From Thermobacillus sp. ZCTH02-B1 (GTDB taxonomy: Bacteria > Bacillota > Bacilli > Paenibacillales > Paenibacillaceae), in the NCBI RefSeq assembly GCF_002159085.1, contig NZ_LZRU01000009.1:186001-250000 (forward strand): DNA of 64,000 nucleotides, read 5' to 3'. A program made the translations under genes and the position numbers. The notes beneath the pieces were generated by a model that saw only the letters and a program-made list of their open reading frames with translations, did not search any database and was not told the DNA's origin. This document shows positions 1 through 8,748 of the stretch, piece after piece (the first letter of the stretch is position 1; the number at the start of each line of letters is the position of its first letter).

Positions 1-200
1 AGCGGCAGCCCGCCGTCGTCCGCATGCAGCCGGAGTCCGTCCGGACCGGTGACGAGCACCCGGTCGTCCTGGTGCCGTCTGCGGATCGCGGAGAGCGTCT
101 GGCGGTTCCGCGGCACGAACCGGCCGCCCAGCTCGGCGGCCAGCGCCTTCGCGAGCGCCGTCTCCTCCTCCGTCGGCTTCATGCCGGTCGTCACGATCAT
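1..200 (-). CDS. Class I SAM-dependent methyltransferase, 5' fragment
   Basis: Only the first 66 codons are inside the window; the gene runs off the left edge. It starts with ATG four bases after the mutL stop, so it is probably the third gene of a mutS-mutL operon. The fragment begins MIVTTGMKPTEEE and holds an alternating Leu/Ala/Glu helix followed by a basic stretch (VPRNRQTLSAIRRRHQDDRVLV). Methyltransferases that follow mutL in Paenibacillus-type genomes begin in a very similar way, and that recollection is the basis for the call. The SAM-binding motifs would lie outside the window, so the assignment rests on context and the N-terminal resemblance. Confidence 0.5.
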   Translation of the reverse strand, partial: MIVTTGMKPTEEETALAKALAAELGGRFVPRNRQTLSAIRRRHQDDRVLVTGPDGLRLHADDGGLP

Positions 201-204
201 GGCG

Positions 205-2307
205 TCACATCACCCGCTTGAACATTTTCTCGAGCTGGTAGGTCGGGATGTGGACGACGATCGGCCTTCCGTGCGGGCAGGTGTACGGCTGTTCACAGGC
301 GGCCAGACGGGCGATGAGGGCCTCGCCCTCCTCGCGGGTCATCCGGTCGTTCGCCCGGATCGACGCCTTGCAGGCGGTCATCATCGCCGCCTTCTCCCGC
401 AGCTTGCCGATGTCGATCGCCTTCTTCTCGGCGAGGATCCACTCGGCCATCTCCTCGATGATCTCCCGCTCGCGGCCCGGCGGCAGCCATTCGGGACAGG
501 CGCGGACGAGGAACGCGTTCGGGCCGAACGGCTCGAGCTCCACCCCGGCCGCGGCGAACGCGTCGAGCCGGGTGCGGACGATCTCCGCCTCGCCGGGCGT
601 GAACTCGAGCGTGATCGGCACGAGCAGCGCCTGGCTCAGCTTCGGCGGTTCGGCGAACTTGCGCAGATAGTATTCGTAGTTGATCCGCTCGTGGGCCGCA
701 TGCTGGTCGATCAGGTACAACCCGTCCTCTCCCTGGGCGAGGATGTAGGTGCCGTGCAGCTGGCCGATCCAGGACAGCTCGGGAAACGGACGGCGCGCGG
801 CGCCGCCGTCAGCCGGCCCGTCCGCGCCGGACATGCCGGGGGCCTCCGTCATCCGCTCCGAATCCGGGGCGAATCCGGCCGCCGCCTCGCGGACGGCCGC
901 CCCGTCCAGCCTGTCGGACGGCCGGTACAGCCGCTCCGCCGCGTCCCGCGGCAAACGGGGCGCGGGTCGCCCGTCCTTGAGGCCGGGGGCCGTGTTTCCG
1001 GCGCCGGACCGCCCCGGCGCGACCCGCGGCGCGCGGGGATCGCCGGCGGTGATTCCCGCGCCGCTCCGTTCCGGCGTCCCCAGCCGGACCCGGACCTCGC
1101 CGGCGAACTCCCCCGCTCCTTCCCGTCCCGGCGCATCCTGCCGGGCGCGGAGAGCGTCCGCCGGGCCCGCGGTATCGGACCGTTGCGCGGAAGACGGGGC
1201 ATGGCGCCGCTCTCCGGTGTCCGCCGCCGGTCTTCCGGCATCCGGAGCCGGCGGGAACGACAGCCGCTCCTGGATGACGGCCTGCTTCATCCCGGCGGCG
1301 GGCGCCGACGGAATGTGCGGCGTCCGCCCGAGCGCCCCGCGCAGCGCCGATGTGACCAGCTCCTTCAGCTCCGCCTCCTTGCTGAACCGCACGTCCAGCT
1401 TGGACGGATGGACGTTGACGTCGACGAGGCCGGGATGCATGCCGACCTCCAGCACGACGAGCGGATAGCGCCCGACCGGCAGCCACGTGTGGTACGCGTC
1501 CAGGATCGCCTGCTGGAGCGCGAAGCTGCGGACATGGCGTCCGTTCACGATCGTCGTGATGCCGCTCCGGTTCGCGCGGGTCAGCTCCGGCTTCGACAGC
1601 CACGCGTCCAGCCGGTAGTCCGGATCCTCGGTGGTCGCGCGGAGCATCTTACGGGCGGCGGACGTGCCGTAAATCGCGGCGATCACCTGCAGCCGGTCGC
1701 CGCCGCCGGTCGTGCGGAGCAGCGTGTTCCCGTTGTGCGTCAGCGAGAACGCGATGCCGGGATGGGCCAGCGCCAGCCGGTTCACGCAGTCGGAGATGTG
1801 GCCGAGCTCGGTCTGGATCGTCTTCATGTATTTCAGTCTTGCCGGCGTGTTGTAAAACAGATCCCGGACGGTGATGTCCGTGCCCCTGGGGGACGCGGTC
1901 TGCTCGATCGACAGCACGCGGCCGCCTTCGAGCACGATTTTGCGCCCGAGCCCGGAATCGTCCGCCGCGCTCGTACAGACGACGCGCGAGACGGCCGCGA
2001 TGCTCGGCAGCGCCTCGCCGCGGAAACCGAGCGTCGCGATCCGGAACAGATCCCGGTCCGAGCGGATTTTGCTCGTCGCGTGCCGCTGGAACGCGAGCTC
2101 CAGATCATCGGGCGTGATCCCGGTCCCGTTGTCCCGCACGCGGATGGAGGCGAGCCCGCCTTCCTCGACCGCGATGTCGATCTCGGTCGCTCCCGCGTCG
2201 ATCGCGTTCTCCGCCAGCTCCTTCACGACCGAAGCCGGACGTTCCACGACTTCGCCCGCTGCGATCCGGTTCGCGAGCTGTTCGTCCATCACCCGGATGA
2301 TTCCCAT
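205..2307 (-). CDS. mutL: DNA mismatch repair endonuclease MutL
   Basis: A 700-residue MutL. The N-terminal GHKL ATPase shows ELAENAIDAGA, the DNGTGI motif and GFRGEALPSI. Roughly residues 340-505 form a low-complexity Pro/Ala/Arg/Gly linker. The C-terminal domain carries the metal-binding endonuclease motif DQHAAHERINYE near residue 533, then ACKASIRAND and CPHGRP. This is therefore the nicking type of MutL found in bacteria without MutH. QALLVP resembles the beta-clamp contact of Bacillus MutL. MutL couples mismatch recognition by MutS to strand incision. It lies 45 bases downstream of mutS on the same strand, and a methyltransferase gene follows. Confidence 0.97.
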   Translation of the reverse strand: MGIIRVMDEQLANRIAAGEVVERPASVVKELAENAIDAGATEIDIAVEEGGLASIRVRDNGTGITPDDLELAFQRHATSKIRSDRDLFRIATLGFRGEALPSIAAVSRVVCTSAADDSGLGRKIVLEGGRVLSIEQTASPRGTDITVRDLFYNTPARLKYMKTIQTELGHISDCVNRLALAHPGIAFSLTHNGNTLLRTTGGGDRLQVIAAIYGTSAARKMLRATTEDPDYRLDAWLSKPELTRANRSGITTIVNGRHVRSFALQQAILDAYHTWLPVGRYPLVVLEVGMHPGLVDVNVHPSKLDVRFSKEAELKELVTSALRGALGRTPHIPSAPAAGMKQAVIQERLSFPPAPDAGRPAADTGERRHAPSSAQRSDTAGPADALRARQDAPGREGAGEFAGEVRVRLGTPERSGAGITAGDPRAPRVAPGRSGAGNTAPGLKDGRPAPRLPRDAAERLYRPSDRLDGAAVREAAAGFAPDSERMTEAPGMSGADGPADGGAARRPFPELSWIGQLHGTYILAQGEDGLYLIDQHAAHERINYEYYLRKFAEPPKLSQALLVPITLEFTPGEAEIVRTRLDAFAAAGVELEPFGPNAFLVRACPEWLPPGREREIIEEMAEWILAEKKAIDIGKLREKAAMMTACKASIRANDRMTREEGEALIARLAACEQPYTCPHGRPIVVHIPTYQLEKMFKRVM

Positions 2308-2352
2308 TGCGCACCTCCGCTTTCCGCCGCCCCGTCCCGCAGATTTGCGCGG

Positions 2353-5034
2353 CTACTCGTTGAGCTTCATTTTCATCTCGTGGATCCACTGCATCGCCAT
2401 GAGCGGCGTCATGTTCATCAGGTCGACCTTGCGCAGCTGCTCCAGCACGTGCGTCTCGGCGGCGCTGCGCTTCGGCCTGGACGGCGCCGCCGGTTCCTCG
2501 AACAGCGCGAGCTGGATCGGCTCCTCCTTCGCGGGCGCCGCCTCGCGCGCGGAGGAACCTTCCGCCGCTCCGCGAACGGAGGAAATTCCGGTCCCGGAAG
2601 CATCGGGACGGGCGGGTCCGGCGGGCTGCGCGTTCCCCCGGGATTCGTCCCGTTCCGCCTGATGCAGCAGCTCGTAGGCGCGCGCGATGATCGATGCCGG
2701 AAGTCCCGCGAGCTGCGCGCAGTAGATGCCGTAGCTGGTCCCCGCGGCGCCCGGCACGAGCTTGCGCAGGAACGTCACGGTGCCCTCCTCTTCCGCCACC
2801 GCCATGCAGCCGTTCCGGAGGCCGGGGAGCGTCTCCTCGAGCCGGGCGAGCTCATGGAAGTGCGTCGATACGAGCGCCTTGCATCCGATCCGGTCGTGAA
2901 CGTATTCGATGACCGCCTGGGCGATCGCCATCCCTTCCGACGTCGACGTGCCGCGTCCCAGCTCGTCGATGATGACGAGGCTGCGCCGCGTCGCCCGCTC
3001 GGTCATGACCTGGATCTCCTTCATTTCGACCATGAACGTGCTCCGTCCGCCCGCGAGGTCGTCCGCCGCGCCGATCCGCGTGAAGATCCGGTCGGTCAGC
3101 GGAATCTCGGCCCGCTTCGCCGGCACGAAGCAGCCGATCTGCGCCATGATGCAAATGAGCGCGGCCTGGCGCATGTACGTGCTCTTGCCGGCCATGTTCG
3201 GACCGGTGATGAGCAGCATCGGCGCCTCCGCGGTCAGGTGCGTGCCGTTCGCGATGAACGGCTCGCCGTCCGTCATCGTCTCGACGACCGGATGCCGGCC
3301 GTCCTCGATGACGAGGTCGAACCCTTCCGTGATCACCGGTCTGACATAGCGGCGCTCCGCGCTGACGTGCGCGAACGACTGCAGCGCGTCGATCGCGGCG
3401 ATCGCGCCGGCCAGCTTCTGCAGCCGGTCGATCTCGCCGGCGATCCGGTCCCGGAGCTCGCAAAACTTCCGGTACTCGAGCTCGACCATCTTCTCCTCGG
3501 CTTCGAGGATGAGCTGCTCCTTCTCCTTCAGCTCCGGTGTGACGAACCGCTCCGCGTTGGCCAGCGTCTGCTTCCGCTCGTAACGGCCCTCCGGCACCAG
3601 CGGGAGGTTCGGTTTGGACACCTCGATGTAATAACCGAACACCTTGTTGTAGCCGACCTTGAGCGACTTGATGCCGGTCGCCTCGCGCTCGGCGCGCTCG
3701 AGCTCGGCGATCCACCGCTTGCCGTTCACGCTAGCCTCGCGCAGCCTGTCCAGATATTCGTCGCATCCGCTCTTGATGAGTCCGCCCTCCCGCACCGACA
3801 CCGGCGGATCGTCGACGATGATCGCTTCGATCCAATCCGCGATGTCGGAGCAGGTATCGAGGTTGTCCACGAGCCGGGCGAGCGCCGGAGACTGCGACGA
3901 GGCGCACAATTCGGCGATGCGCGGCGCCTGGCGGAGCGAGGTCTTCAGCGCGATCAGGTCGCGCGCGTTCGCGCTGCCGTACGCGATCCGGCCGACCAGG
4001 CGCTCGAGGTCGTAGATGTCGTTCAGCGCGGCGCGCAGTTCCTCGCGCAGCATGAGGTCGGCGACCAGCCTGTCCACCGCATCCAGCCGCTCCTCGATCG
4101 CGGCGCGGCTGAGCAGCGGCTTGTCGATCCACCGGCGAAGCGTCCGCGCGCCCATCGCCGTGCACGTCCGGTCGAGCAGCCAGAGCAGCGAGCCGCGGCG
4201 GCTGCGCTCGTGCACCGTCTCGGTCAGCTCCAGGTTGCGCCGCGTATGCTGGTCGAGCACCATGAACTGGTTCGGTTCGTATTCGCGGAAGCGGTTGAGG
4301 TGAACGAGCGCGCGGCGCTGCGTCTCCTCGAGATAGCCGGTCAGCACGCCGATCGCCCGGCGCCTCGCGGGAGCGAGCCCCGCGAGCGCGTCCGCGCCGA
4401 ACCGTTCGGCGAGCCGCGCCTCGTCGAACGTCTCCCGCGGCGTGTACACGACGTTCCTGCCGGCCATCGCCGGCGTTTCCTTCAGCTTCGCGAGGAGCTC
4501 GCCGGCGCCGACGATCTCGCGCGGCTGGTACACGCCCGTCTCGTCGGCGACCGCCTCGATCGCCGCGGGAAACGACGTCACATACAGTTCGCCCGTCGAC
4601 AGATCGCAGACCGCGAGCCCGCAGACGCCGTCCTCCTCCGCGAGGCCCGCGATGAAATTGTTGCCGCGCTCCTCGAGCGAGCGGGTCTCCATGATCGTCC
4701 CGGGCGTCACGATGCGGACGATCTCGCGGCGGACGACGCCCTTCGCGGACTTCGGGTCTTCCACCTGCTCGCAGATCGCGACCTTGTAGCCCTTGTCGAT
4801 CAGCTTCGCTATGTAGCTCTCGGCGGAATGATACGGAACGCCGCACATCGGAATGCGTTCTTCGGCGCCGCCGTCCCGTCCGGTGAGCGTGATTTCCAGT
4901 TCGCGGGCGGCCAGGATCGCGTCGTCGAAGAAGAGTTCGTAGAAATCGCCGAGGCGGAAGAAGAGGAACGCGTCCTTCACCTGTTCCTTGATCGCCAGAT
5001 ATTGCTGAATCATCGGCGTGTATTGTGCCGTCAT
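2353..5034 (-). CDS. mutS: DNA mismatch repair protein MutS
   Basis: An 893-residue MutS ATPase that binds mismatches and recruits MutL. The mismatch-reading Phe-X-Glu motif is FYE at residues 31-33. The Walker A motif GPNMAGKST lies near residue 612, followed by IIDELGRGTST. Near residue 840 the tail carries QLALF, a textbook beta-clamp binding pentapeptide. The open frame continues upstream for 113 codons, but I place the start at the ATG at 5034. That ATG has a GGGAGGGG ribosome-binding site, begins the family-typical MTAQYTPMIQQYL, and lies downstream of an extended -10 promoter. The upstream extension is Arg-rich and unlike MutS. Confidence 0.97.
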   Translation of the reverse strand: MTAQYTPMIQQYLAIKEQVKDAFLFFRLGDFYELFFDDAILAARELEITLTGRDGGAEERIPMCGVPYHSAESYIAKLIDKGYKVAICEQVEDPKSAKGVVRREIVRIVTPGTIMETRSLEERGNNFIAGLAEEDGVCGLAVCDLSTGELYVTSFPAAIEAVADETGVYQPREIVGAGELLAKLKETPAMAGRNVVYTPRETFDEARLAERFGADALAGLAPARRRAIGVLTGYLEETQRRALVHLNRFREYEPNQFMVLDQHTRRNLELTETVHERSRRGSLLWLLDRTCTAMGARTLRRWIDKPLLSRAAIEERLDAVDRLVADLMLREELRAALNDIYDLERLVGRIAYGSANARDLIALKTSLRQAPRIAELCASSQSPALARLVDNLDTCSDIADWIEAIIVDDPPVSVREGGLIKSGCDEYLDRLREASVNGKRWIAELERAEREATGIKSLKVGYNKVFGYYIEVSKPNLPLVPEGRYERKQTLANAERFVTPELKEKEQLILEAEEKMVELEYRKFCELRDRIAGEIDRLQKLAGAIAAIDALQSFAHVSAERRYVRPVITEGFDLVIEDGRHPVVETMTDGEPFIANGTHLTAEAPMLLITGPNMAGKSTYMRQAALICIMAQIGCFVPAKRAEIPLTDRIFTRIGAADDLAGGRSTFMVEMKEIQVMTERATRRSLVIIDELGRGTSTSEGMAIAQAVIEYVHDRIGCKALVSTHFHELARLEETLPGLRNGCMAVAEEEGTVTFLRKLVPGAAGTSYGIYCAQLAGLPASIIARAYELLHQAERDESRGNAQPAGPARPDASGTGISSVRGAAEGSSAREAAPAKEEPIQLALFEEPAAPSRPKRSAAETHVLEQLRKVDLMNMTPLMAMQWIHEMKMKLNE

Positions 5035-5089
5035 GCCGCCCCTCCCAAGGTCAGCGGCCGCCTGTCCCGGCGGCCGGACATCATTGGTC

Positions 5090-5120
5090 ATTATACCAGA
5101 AAGCCGACCGCTCGTGGAGC
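5090..5120 (-). promoter_or_regulatory. Probable sigma-A promoter of mutS
   Basis: Reading the minus strand, TGG-TATAAT (TATAAT at 5090-5095) forms an extended -10 about 55 bases upstream of the mutS ATG. I see no convincing -35 at 17 bases. The extended TG may compensate. It supports the shorter mutS start and suggests mutS-mutL is transcribed separately from the amidoligase gene upstream. Confidence 0.55.
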
Positions 5121-5176
5121 AAAGGAAGGCGGAGGAGACCGCAACCCCCGCCTGCCCGTACGATGCGCCGGACCGC

Positions 5177-6829
5177 CTACTCCGCCGGCGATCCCGCATC
5201 GTCCCGCACGCTCTTGTCCGCTTCCCCGGCCGGAGATGCCGCGGCCTTACCGCCGGGCCGCCCGCTTCCCGCCGGAATCCCCCATTTCGGCCGGATGTCG
5301 TCGTCTTCGCGCCACACCGCGCCCCGCTCGAGCGCGGCGAAGAACGGCGCGATCCACCGCCTGTACATCGCATAGCCGGGCACGCGGCGCATCGCGTCGT
5401 GCACCCTAAGGGCCAGCCTGCGCAGCGTCTCCCGGTCGCCCGCGTAATAGGCCCGCCGGCCTTCCGGCGTCTCGCTCGGGAGCCCCGTCAGCACGGCCAG
5501 CAAATCGGTATGCCGCGCGGCGAGCAGCGCGGAGGCGAACGCCGCCCGGGCGGCGACCGGCGACACGAGCCAGCTCGGCGGCGTCCGGTATTCGAAGCCG
5601 TACGGCTTCGCGCGGAAATCGCCGAGCGCGCCGTACCGCGGGCGCCGCGCGAGCCCGCGCGCATCCTCCGCCGCGGCCAGCGGAAGCGCGACGCAGCTGT
5701 CGAGCACCCGCAGCAGCCGGGCGCTCGGCGGCACGTTCAGATGCAGATGGCCGCCGAGCGCGAAGCCGGGCACCGGCATCCCGCCCGCGAGCCAGCGGAG
5801 CGGACCTGCCGCTCTCGTCATCGCCTCCGCCCGCCGCATCAGCGTGCGGAGGCCGCGCGCGAGGGCGTCCGGATCTCCCGCCGGATCGGGCCTGAGTTCC
5901 GCCACCGGACAGCGGAGCCGCCCGCGCACGCGCATCGCATCGCTCCCGGCCGCCCCGTCGCGCGGAAAGAAGCGCGAGGCGGGGATGACGCGGCCGTCCG
6001 GTCCGACGAGCAGAAATTCGGGATCGGCTCCGATCAGAAGCTCCCGTCGGCCGTCCGGTTCCGCCTCCGCCGCCAGCTCCGCGCGGAACGCGTCGATGGC
6101 TTCGAGCCAGAGCGGCAAATCCCGCTCCGCGGGCGCGCCGAACGGCCCGGCCAGCCGCACCGCGCCGTTGTCGGACGCGGCAAGCCTCACCGTGCCGAAA
6201 TCCCGCCCCGCCGCGTACAGCGCCTTGACGGCCGCCGCCTCCAGCCGGAGCCGCAGGGGATGCGGCCCGTCCCAGTCGGACGGCAGATGGGCCGCTCCCG
6301 GCCCGACGCGCCGGACCGAGAGCGCCTTCAAATGAAAAACCGGCACCTCGAACAGGCGCCCGCTCCCGGACGGCGCCGCGCAGCCGGACGTTCCCGCCGC
6401 CCGGAACGAACCGGACATCCACACCCGCTGCGGGCGGCCGTCCGTCTTCCCGCCCCGCGCCGATCCCGCGCGGCGAGCCGCCATCCGCGCGCCGGCGGGT
6501 TCCGTGCGGCCGAACGCACCGCCCGCATCGTCCAGGGCCTCATCCCCGTCATCCGCGCACAAGACCGGATCCAGCTTCACGCCCGCCAGGCGCAGCTGTT
6601 CGATGTCCTCCCGATCGAGGCCCGGCCTCCCGTCCAACAGCCAGACCCCGGCCCCGTACCCGTCCTCCGCCGGCGCGTTCGCCCGGCGTTCGCGCCGAAA
6701 TCCGATCACCGTATCCCCCGGCTCCGGCCGCCCGTCCCGGCCGGCGCGCGGCAGCGCGAGCCTCGCGGCGATCCGCGCCATGACGCCGCCATCGGACGCC
6801 TTCCCGTCCATCCACAGCCTGCCTGCCAT
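5177..6829 (-). CDS. Putative COOH-NH2 (phiEco32-type) amidoligase
   Basis: A 550-residue protein of the carboxylate-amine/glutamine-synthetase-like amidoligase group, whose members join a carboxyl to an amine using ATP. Signature residues are GADPEF near residue 266, VAELRPDPAG, GGHLHLN near residue 360 and YGFEYRTPPSW near residue 410. The first ~250 residues are a less conserved Ala/Gly/Arg-rich region of unknown fold. I chose the ATG at 6829 (MAGRLWMDGK); the frame remains open 70 codons further but that extension looks non-coding. The gene lies between cotE and mutS, neighbours in Bacillus subtilis, on the same strand. A role in peptide modification or spore-coat chemistry is inference from position only; the substrate is unknown. 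Confidence 0.7.
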   Translation of the reverse strand: MAGRLWMDGKASDGGVMARIAARLALPRAGRDGRPEPGDTVIGFRRERRANAPAEDGYGAGVWLLDGRPGLDREDIEQLRLAGVKLDPVLCADDGDEALDDAGGAFGRTEPAGARMAARRAGSARGGKTDGRPQRVWMSGSFRAAGTSGCAAPSGSGRLFEVPVFHLKALSVRRVGPGAAHLPSDWDGPHPLRLRLEAAAVKALYAAGRDFGTVRLAASDNGAVRLAGPFGAPAERDLPLWLEAIDAFRAELAAEAEPDGRRELLIGADPEFLLVGPDGRVIPASRFFPRDGAAGSDAMRVRGRLRCPVAELRPDPAGDPDALARGLRTLMRRAEAMTRAAGPLRWLAGGMPVPGFALGGHLHLNVPPSARLLRVLDSCVALPLAAAEDARGLARRPRYGALGDFRAKPYGFEYRTPPSWLVSPVAARAAFASALLAARHTDLLAVLTGLPSETPEGRRAYYAGDRETLRRLALRVHDAMRRVPGYAMYRRWIAPFFAALERGAVWREDDDIRPKWGIPAGSGRPGGKAAASPAGEADKSVRDDAGSPAE

Positions 6830-7006
6830 CCGACCCGCCCCCGTCCGACCGTGTAACCCGTTTCCGGCGACGCAGCCCGCGCACCGACGGACGATGAACG
6901 CCCCGCGGTCCGCCGGTTTCACGCCGCCGCATCTTACGGCCGCCGCAGCATGATCCGGCGCATGCGGCGCTGCAGACCGGACATGCACATTTCCCGCCCA
7001 ATCAAC

Positions 7007-7026
7007 AAAAAAAGGGCATCCGCCCT
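7007..7026 (-). terminator. Intrinsic terminator after cotE
   Basis: On the minus strand AGGGC-GGAT-GCCCT is followed by seven T. The stem is short (5 bp) but the T-run is strong. It lies about 95 bases past the cotE stop and separates cotE from the amidoligase gene. I see nothing else convincing between 6830 and 7120. Confidence 0.6.
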
Positions 7027-7120
7027 CGAACGCCTGCACCCGTCCGCATATCCTGCATATGTGAACCGGCCATTGCAGATCCGGAAAACGGCGCGACCCA
7101 CCCGCCAGCCGCCCGCCGGC

Positions 7121-7678
7121 TTACAGTTCGTCGTCCAACAGTTCCGGATCCAGATCCTCGTAACCGCCGTCGTCGAAGCCGTCGTACGCCTTGTCTTCGC
7201 CGCCGCATCCGCCCGGGCATACGGCAACGCACACCTTCGTCTCCGCGATCATCTCGACGGCGAATTCGCGTTCGACGCGCACGACGACGTCCGCGCCGTT
7301 CGCGGCGATGTTCGCCTCCACGCAGCTCGGCTCCTGCGTCGCCACGGCGGACACTTCCTCGGTCGAAGCCCGGTGCTTGGGGTCGACGTAGGACAGCGGC
7401 ACGAGTTCGGAATACGTAATCGTCTCTTTGGCCACGTCGGTCTCGGAATTGCGGTTGTAGGAATACCAGATGTTGATGTCGTAGGAGCCGATCACCTCGA
7501 TCCCGTCGCCCGACCGGACCGCTTCGTACTGATGATTGATGATCCAGGCCCCCAATATGCTGGACGGCCGGTGGGGCGGCGTGACGGTGTGGGTGACGGT
7601 GGAGAACTTTCGACCTTTTCCGCAGACAGCCTTCGTGATTATCTCTCTGCACTTCAGCTGTTTATCTGCAATTGCCAT
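7121..7678 (-). CDS. cotE: Outer spore coat morphogenetic protein CotE
   Basis: A 185-residue CotE. Conserved blocks include CREIITKAVCGKGRKF, PSSILGAWIINHQY, IGSYDINIWYSY and VREREFAVE-like ...VEREFAVEMIAETKV. The C-terminus is very acidic (DLDPELLDDEL), as in other CotE proteins. CotE assembles around the forespore and directs outer-coat deposition in the mother cell. The ATG at 7678 has GGAGGAGG nine bases upstream, which decides the start over an ATG 27 bases further upstream. It is followed by an amidoligase gene and mutS, and in B. subtilis cotE is directly upstream of mutSL. Confidence 0.93.
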   Translation of the reverse strand: MAIADKQLKCREIITKAVCGKGRKFSTVTHTVTPPHRPSSILGAWIINHQYEAVRSGDGIEVIGSYDINIWYSYNRNSETDVAKETITYSELVPLSYVDPKHRASTEEVSAVATQEPSCVEANIAANGADVVVRVEREFAVEMIAETKVCVAVCPGGCGGEDKAYDGFDDGGYEDLDPELLDDEL

Positions 7679-7713
7679 TCGGTTAAACCTCCTCCATGCG
7701 ATCATTCAGTTAA

Positions 7714-7741
7714 AGTCTATGCAGGACATGGGCGAATGTTG
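7714..7741 (-). promoter_or_regulatory. Candidate sigma-E promoter of cotE
   Basis: On the minus strand CAACATT (7735-7741), a 13-base spacer and CATAGACT (7714-7721) resemble the sigma-E consensus (mATATT / CATAcAnT), with one mismatch in the -10. It lies about 35 bases upstream of the cotE ATG. cotE in B. subtilis is transcribed by sigma-E, so the match is plausible. The motif is short and this is pattern reading only. Confidence 0.45.
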
Positions 7742-7914
7742 ATCGGGCCGCGGCATCTTCAGCTTTATGTTTATGCGCCGAAAGTCTTGCATTAGAATCG
7801 ACATCCGCGAAAAATCTCCCGCCGTCCGCATCCGCCCGTCCCGCATGCGCAGCCGGACAAGCCCGCGACTTCGGCCGCGGTTCCGGCCGCGCCCGTGAAC
7901 CGGCCGCCTTCCCC

Positions 7915-8748
7915 TCACCGCACCCGATAGCCCGGCGACATCCGCGCCTCGACGAGCGAGACCAGCCCGTACATGAGGGCGGCGACCACGCCGATCACGA
8001 TGAGCGAAGACAGCACCAGCGTGAAGTTGAACACCTGAAAACCGTAGATGATGAGATACCCGAGCCCGCGCTTCGCCGTCAGAAATTCGCCGACGATGAC
8101 GCCCACCCACGACAGGCCGACGTTCACTTTGAGCGCCGACACGATCGTCGGCAGCGATGCGGGCAGAACCGCGAGGCGGAACACCTGCCAGCGCGTGCCG
8201 CCGAACAGCCGCACGACCTTCAGATAGTTCGCGTCGATCTCGCGGAAGCGGCCGTAGATGGTCAGCGTCGTGATGATGATCGTCACCGCCACCGCCGTCA
8301 TGATGATCGCGAGATACCCCGGCCCGAAGCCGACGATGAAGATCGGGCCGAGCGCGACCTTCGGCAGACTGTTCAGCACGACCAGGTACGGGTCCAGCAC
8401 GCGCGCGGCGACCGGAAACCACCAGAGCAGCGCGGCCAGCAGCGTCCCGCCCAGCGTGCCGAGCACGAAGCCCGCGGTCGTCTCGATGACCGTCGTCATC
8501 ACGTGCGGCAGCAGCGTCCCGGAGGCGGCGAGATCCGCGAGCGTCCGCGCGATTTTGGTCGGATGGCTGAACAGGAGCTCGTCGAGCCAGCCGTACCGGA
8601 CGGCCGCCTCCCACAGGACGAGAAAAGCGGCGAGCAGCACGGCCTGCAGGATTCCGACCAGCAGCGAGACGCGCGCGGCCTTCGCGCGGTACCTGCGCTC
8701 GAGTTCGCGCATCCAGCCCGTATCCCGCCTATCCGGCATGGCCTGCAT
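7915..8748 (-). CDS. ABC transporter permease, SsuC/TauC/NitT type
   Basis: A 277-residue inner-membrane permease with about six hydrophobic segments. The cytoplasmic coupling (EAA-like) loop is around RLFGGTRWQVFRLAVLPASLP. The sequence pattern VVLNSLPKVALGPIFIVGFG is typical of permeases for nitrate, taurine, sulfonate or pyrimidine-type substrates. It overlaps the upstream ATPase gene by 20 bases, the third gene of a binding protein - ATPase - permease operon. The substrate cannot be told from sequence; no cofactor riboswitch is visible upstream of the operon. Confidence 0.88.
   Translation of the reverse strand: MQAMPDRRDTGWMRELERRYRAKAARVSLLVGILQAVLLAAFLVLWEAAVRYGWLDELLFSHPTKIARTLADLAASGTLLPHVMTTVIETTAGFVLGTLGGTLLAALLWWFPVAARVLDPYLVVLNSLPKVALGPIFIVGFGPGYLAIIMTAVAVTIIITTLTIYGRFREIDANYLKVVRLFGGTRWQVFRLAVLPASLPTIVSALKVNVGLSWVGVIVGEFLTAKRGLGYLIIYGFQVFNFTLVLSSLIVIGVVAALMYGLVSLVEARMSPGYRVR

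Noticed and set aside
5035..5373. N-terminal extension of MutS by 113 residues
   Set aside because: Arg/Ser-rich, unlike any MutS, covers the mutS promoter, and a good ribosome-binding site and typical N-terminus lie at 5034.
49..5409. A very long open frame on the plus strand opposite mutL and mutS (almost 1,800 codons)
   Set aside because: It is antisense to two certain genes, is Arg/Pro/His/Asp-rich with no domain, and results from G/C-ending codons that suppress stops in the complementary frame. Similar antisense frames occur opposite parEC, the exporter, dynA and the SLH gene.
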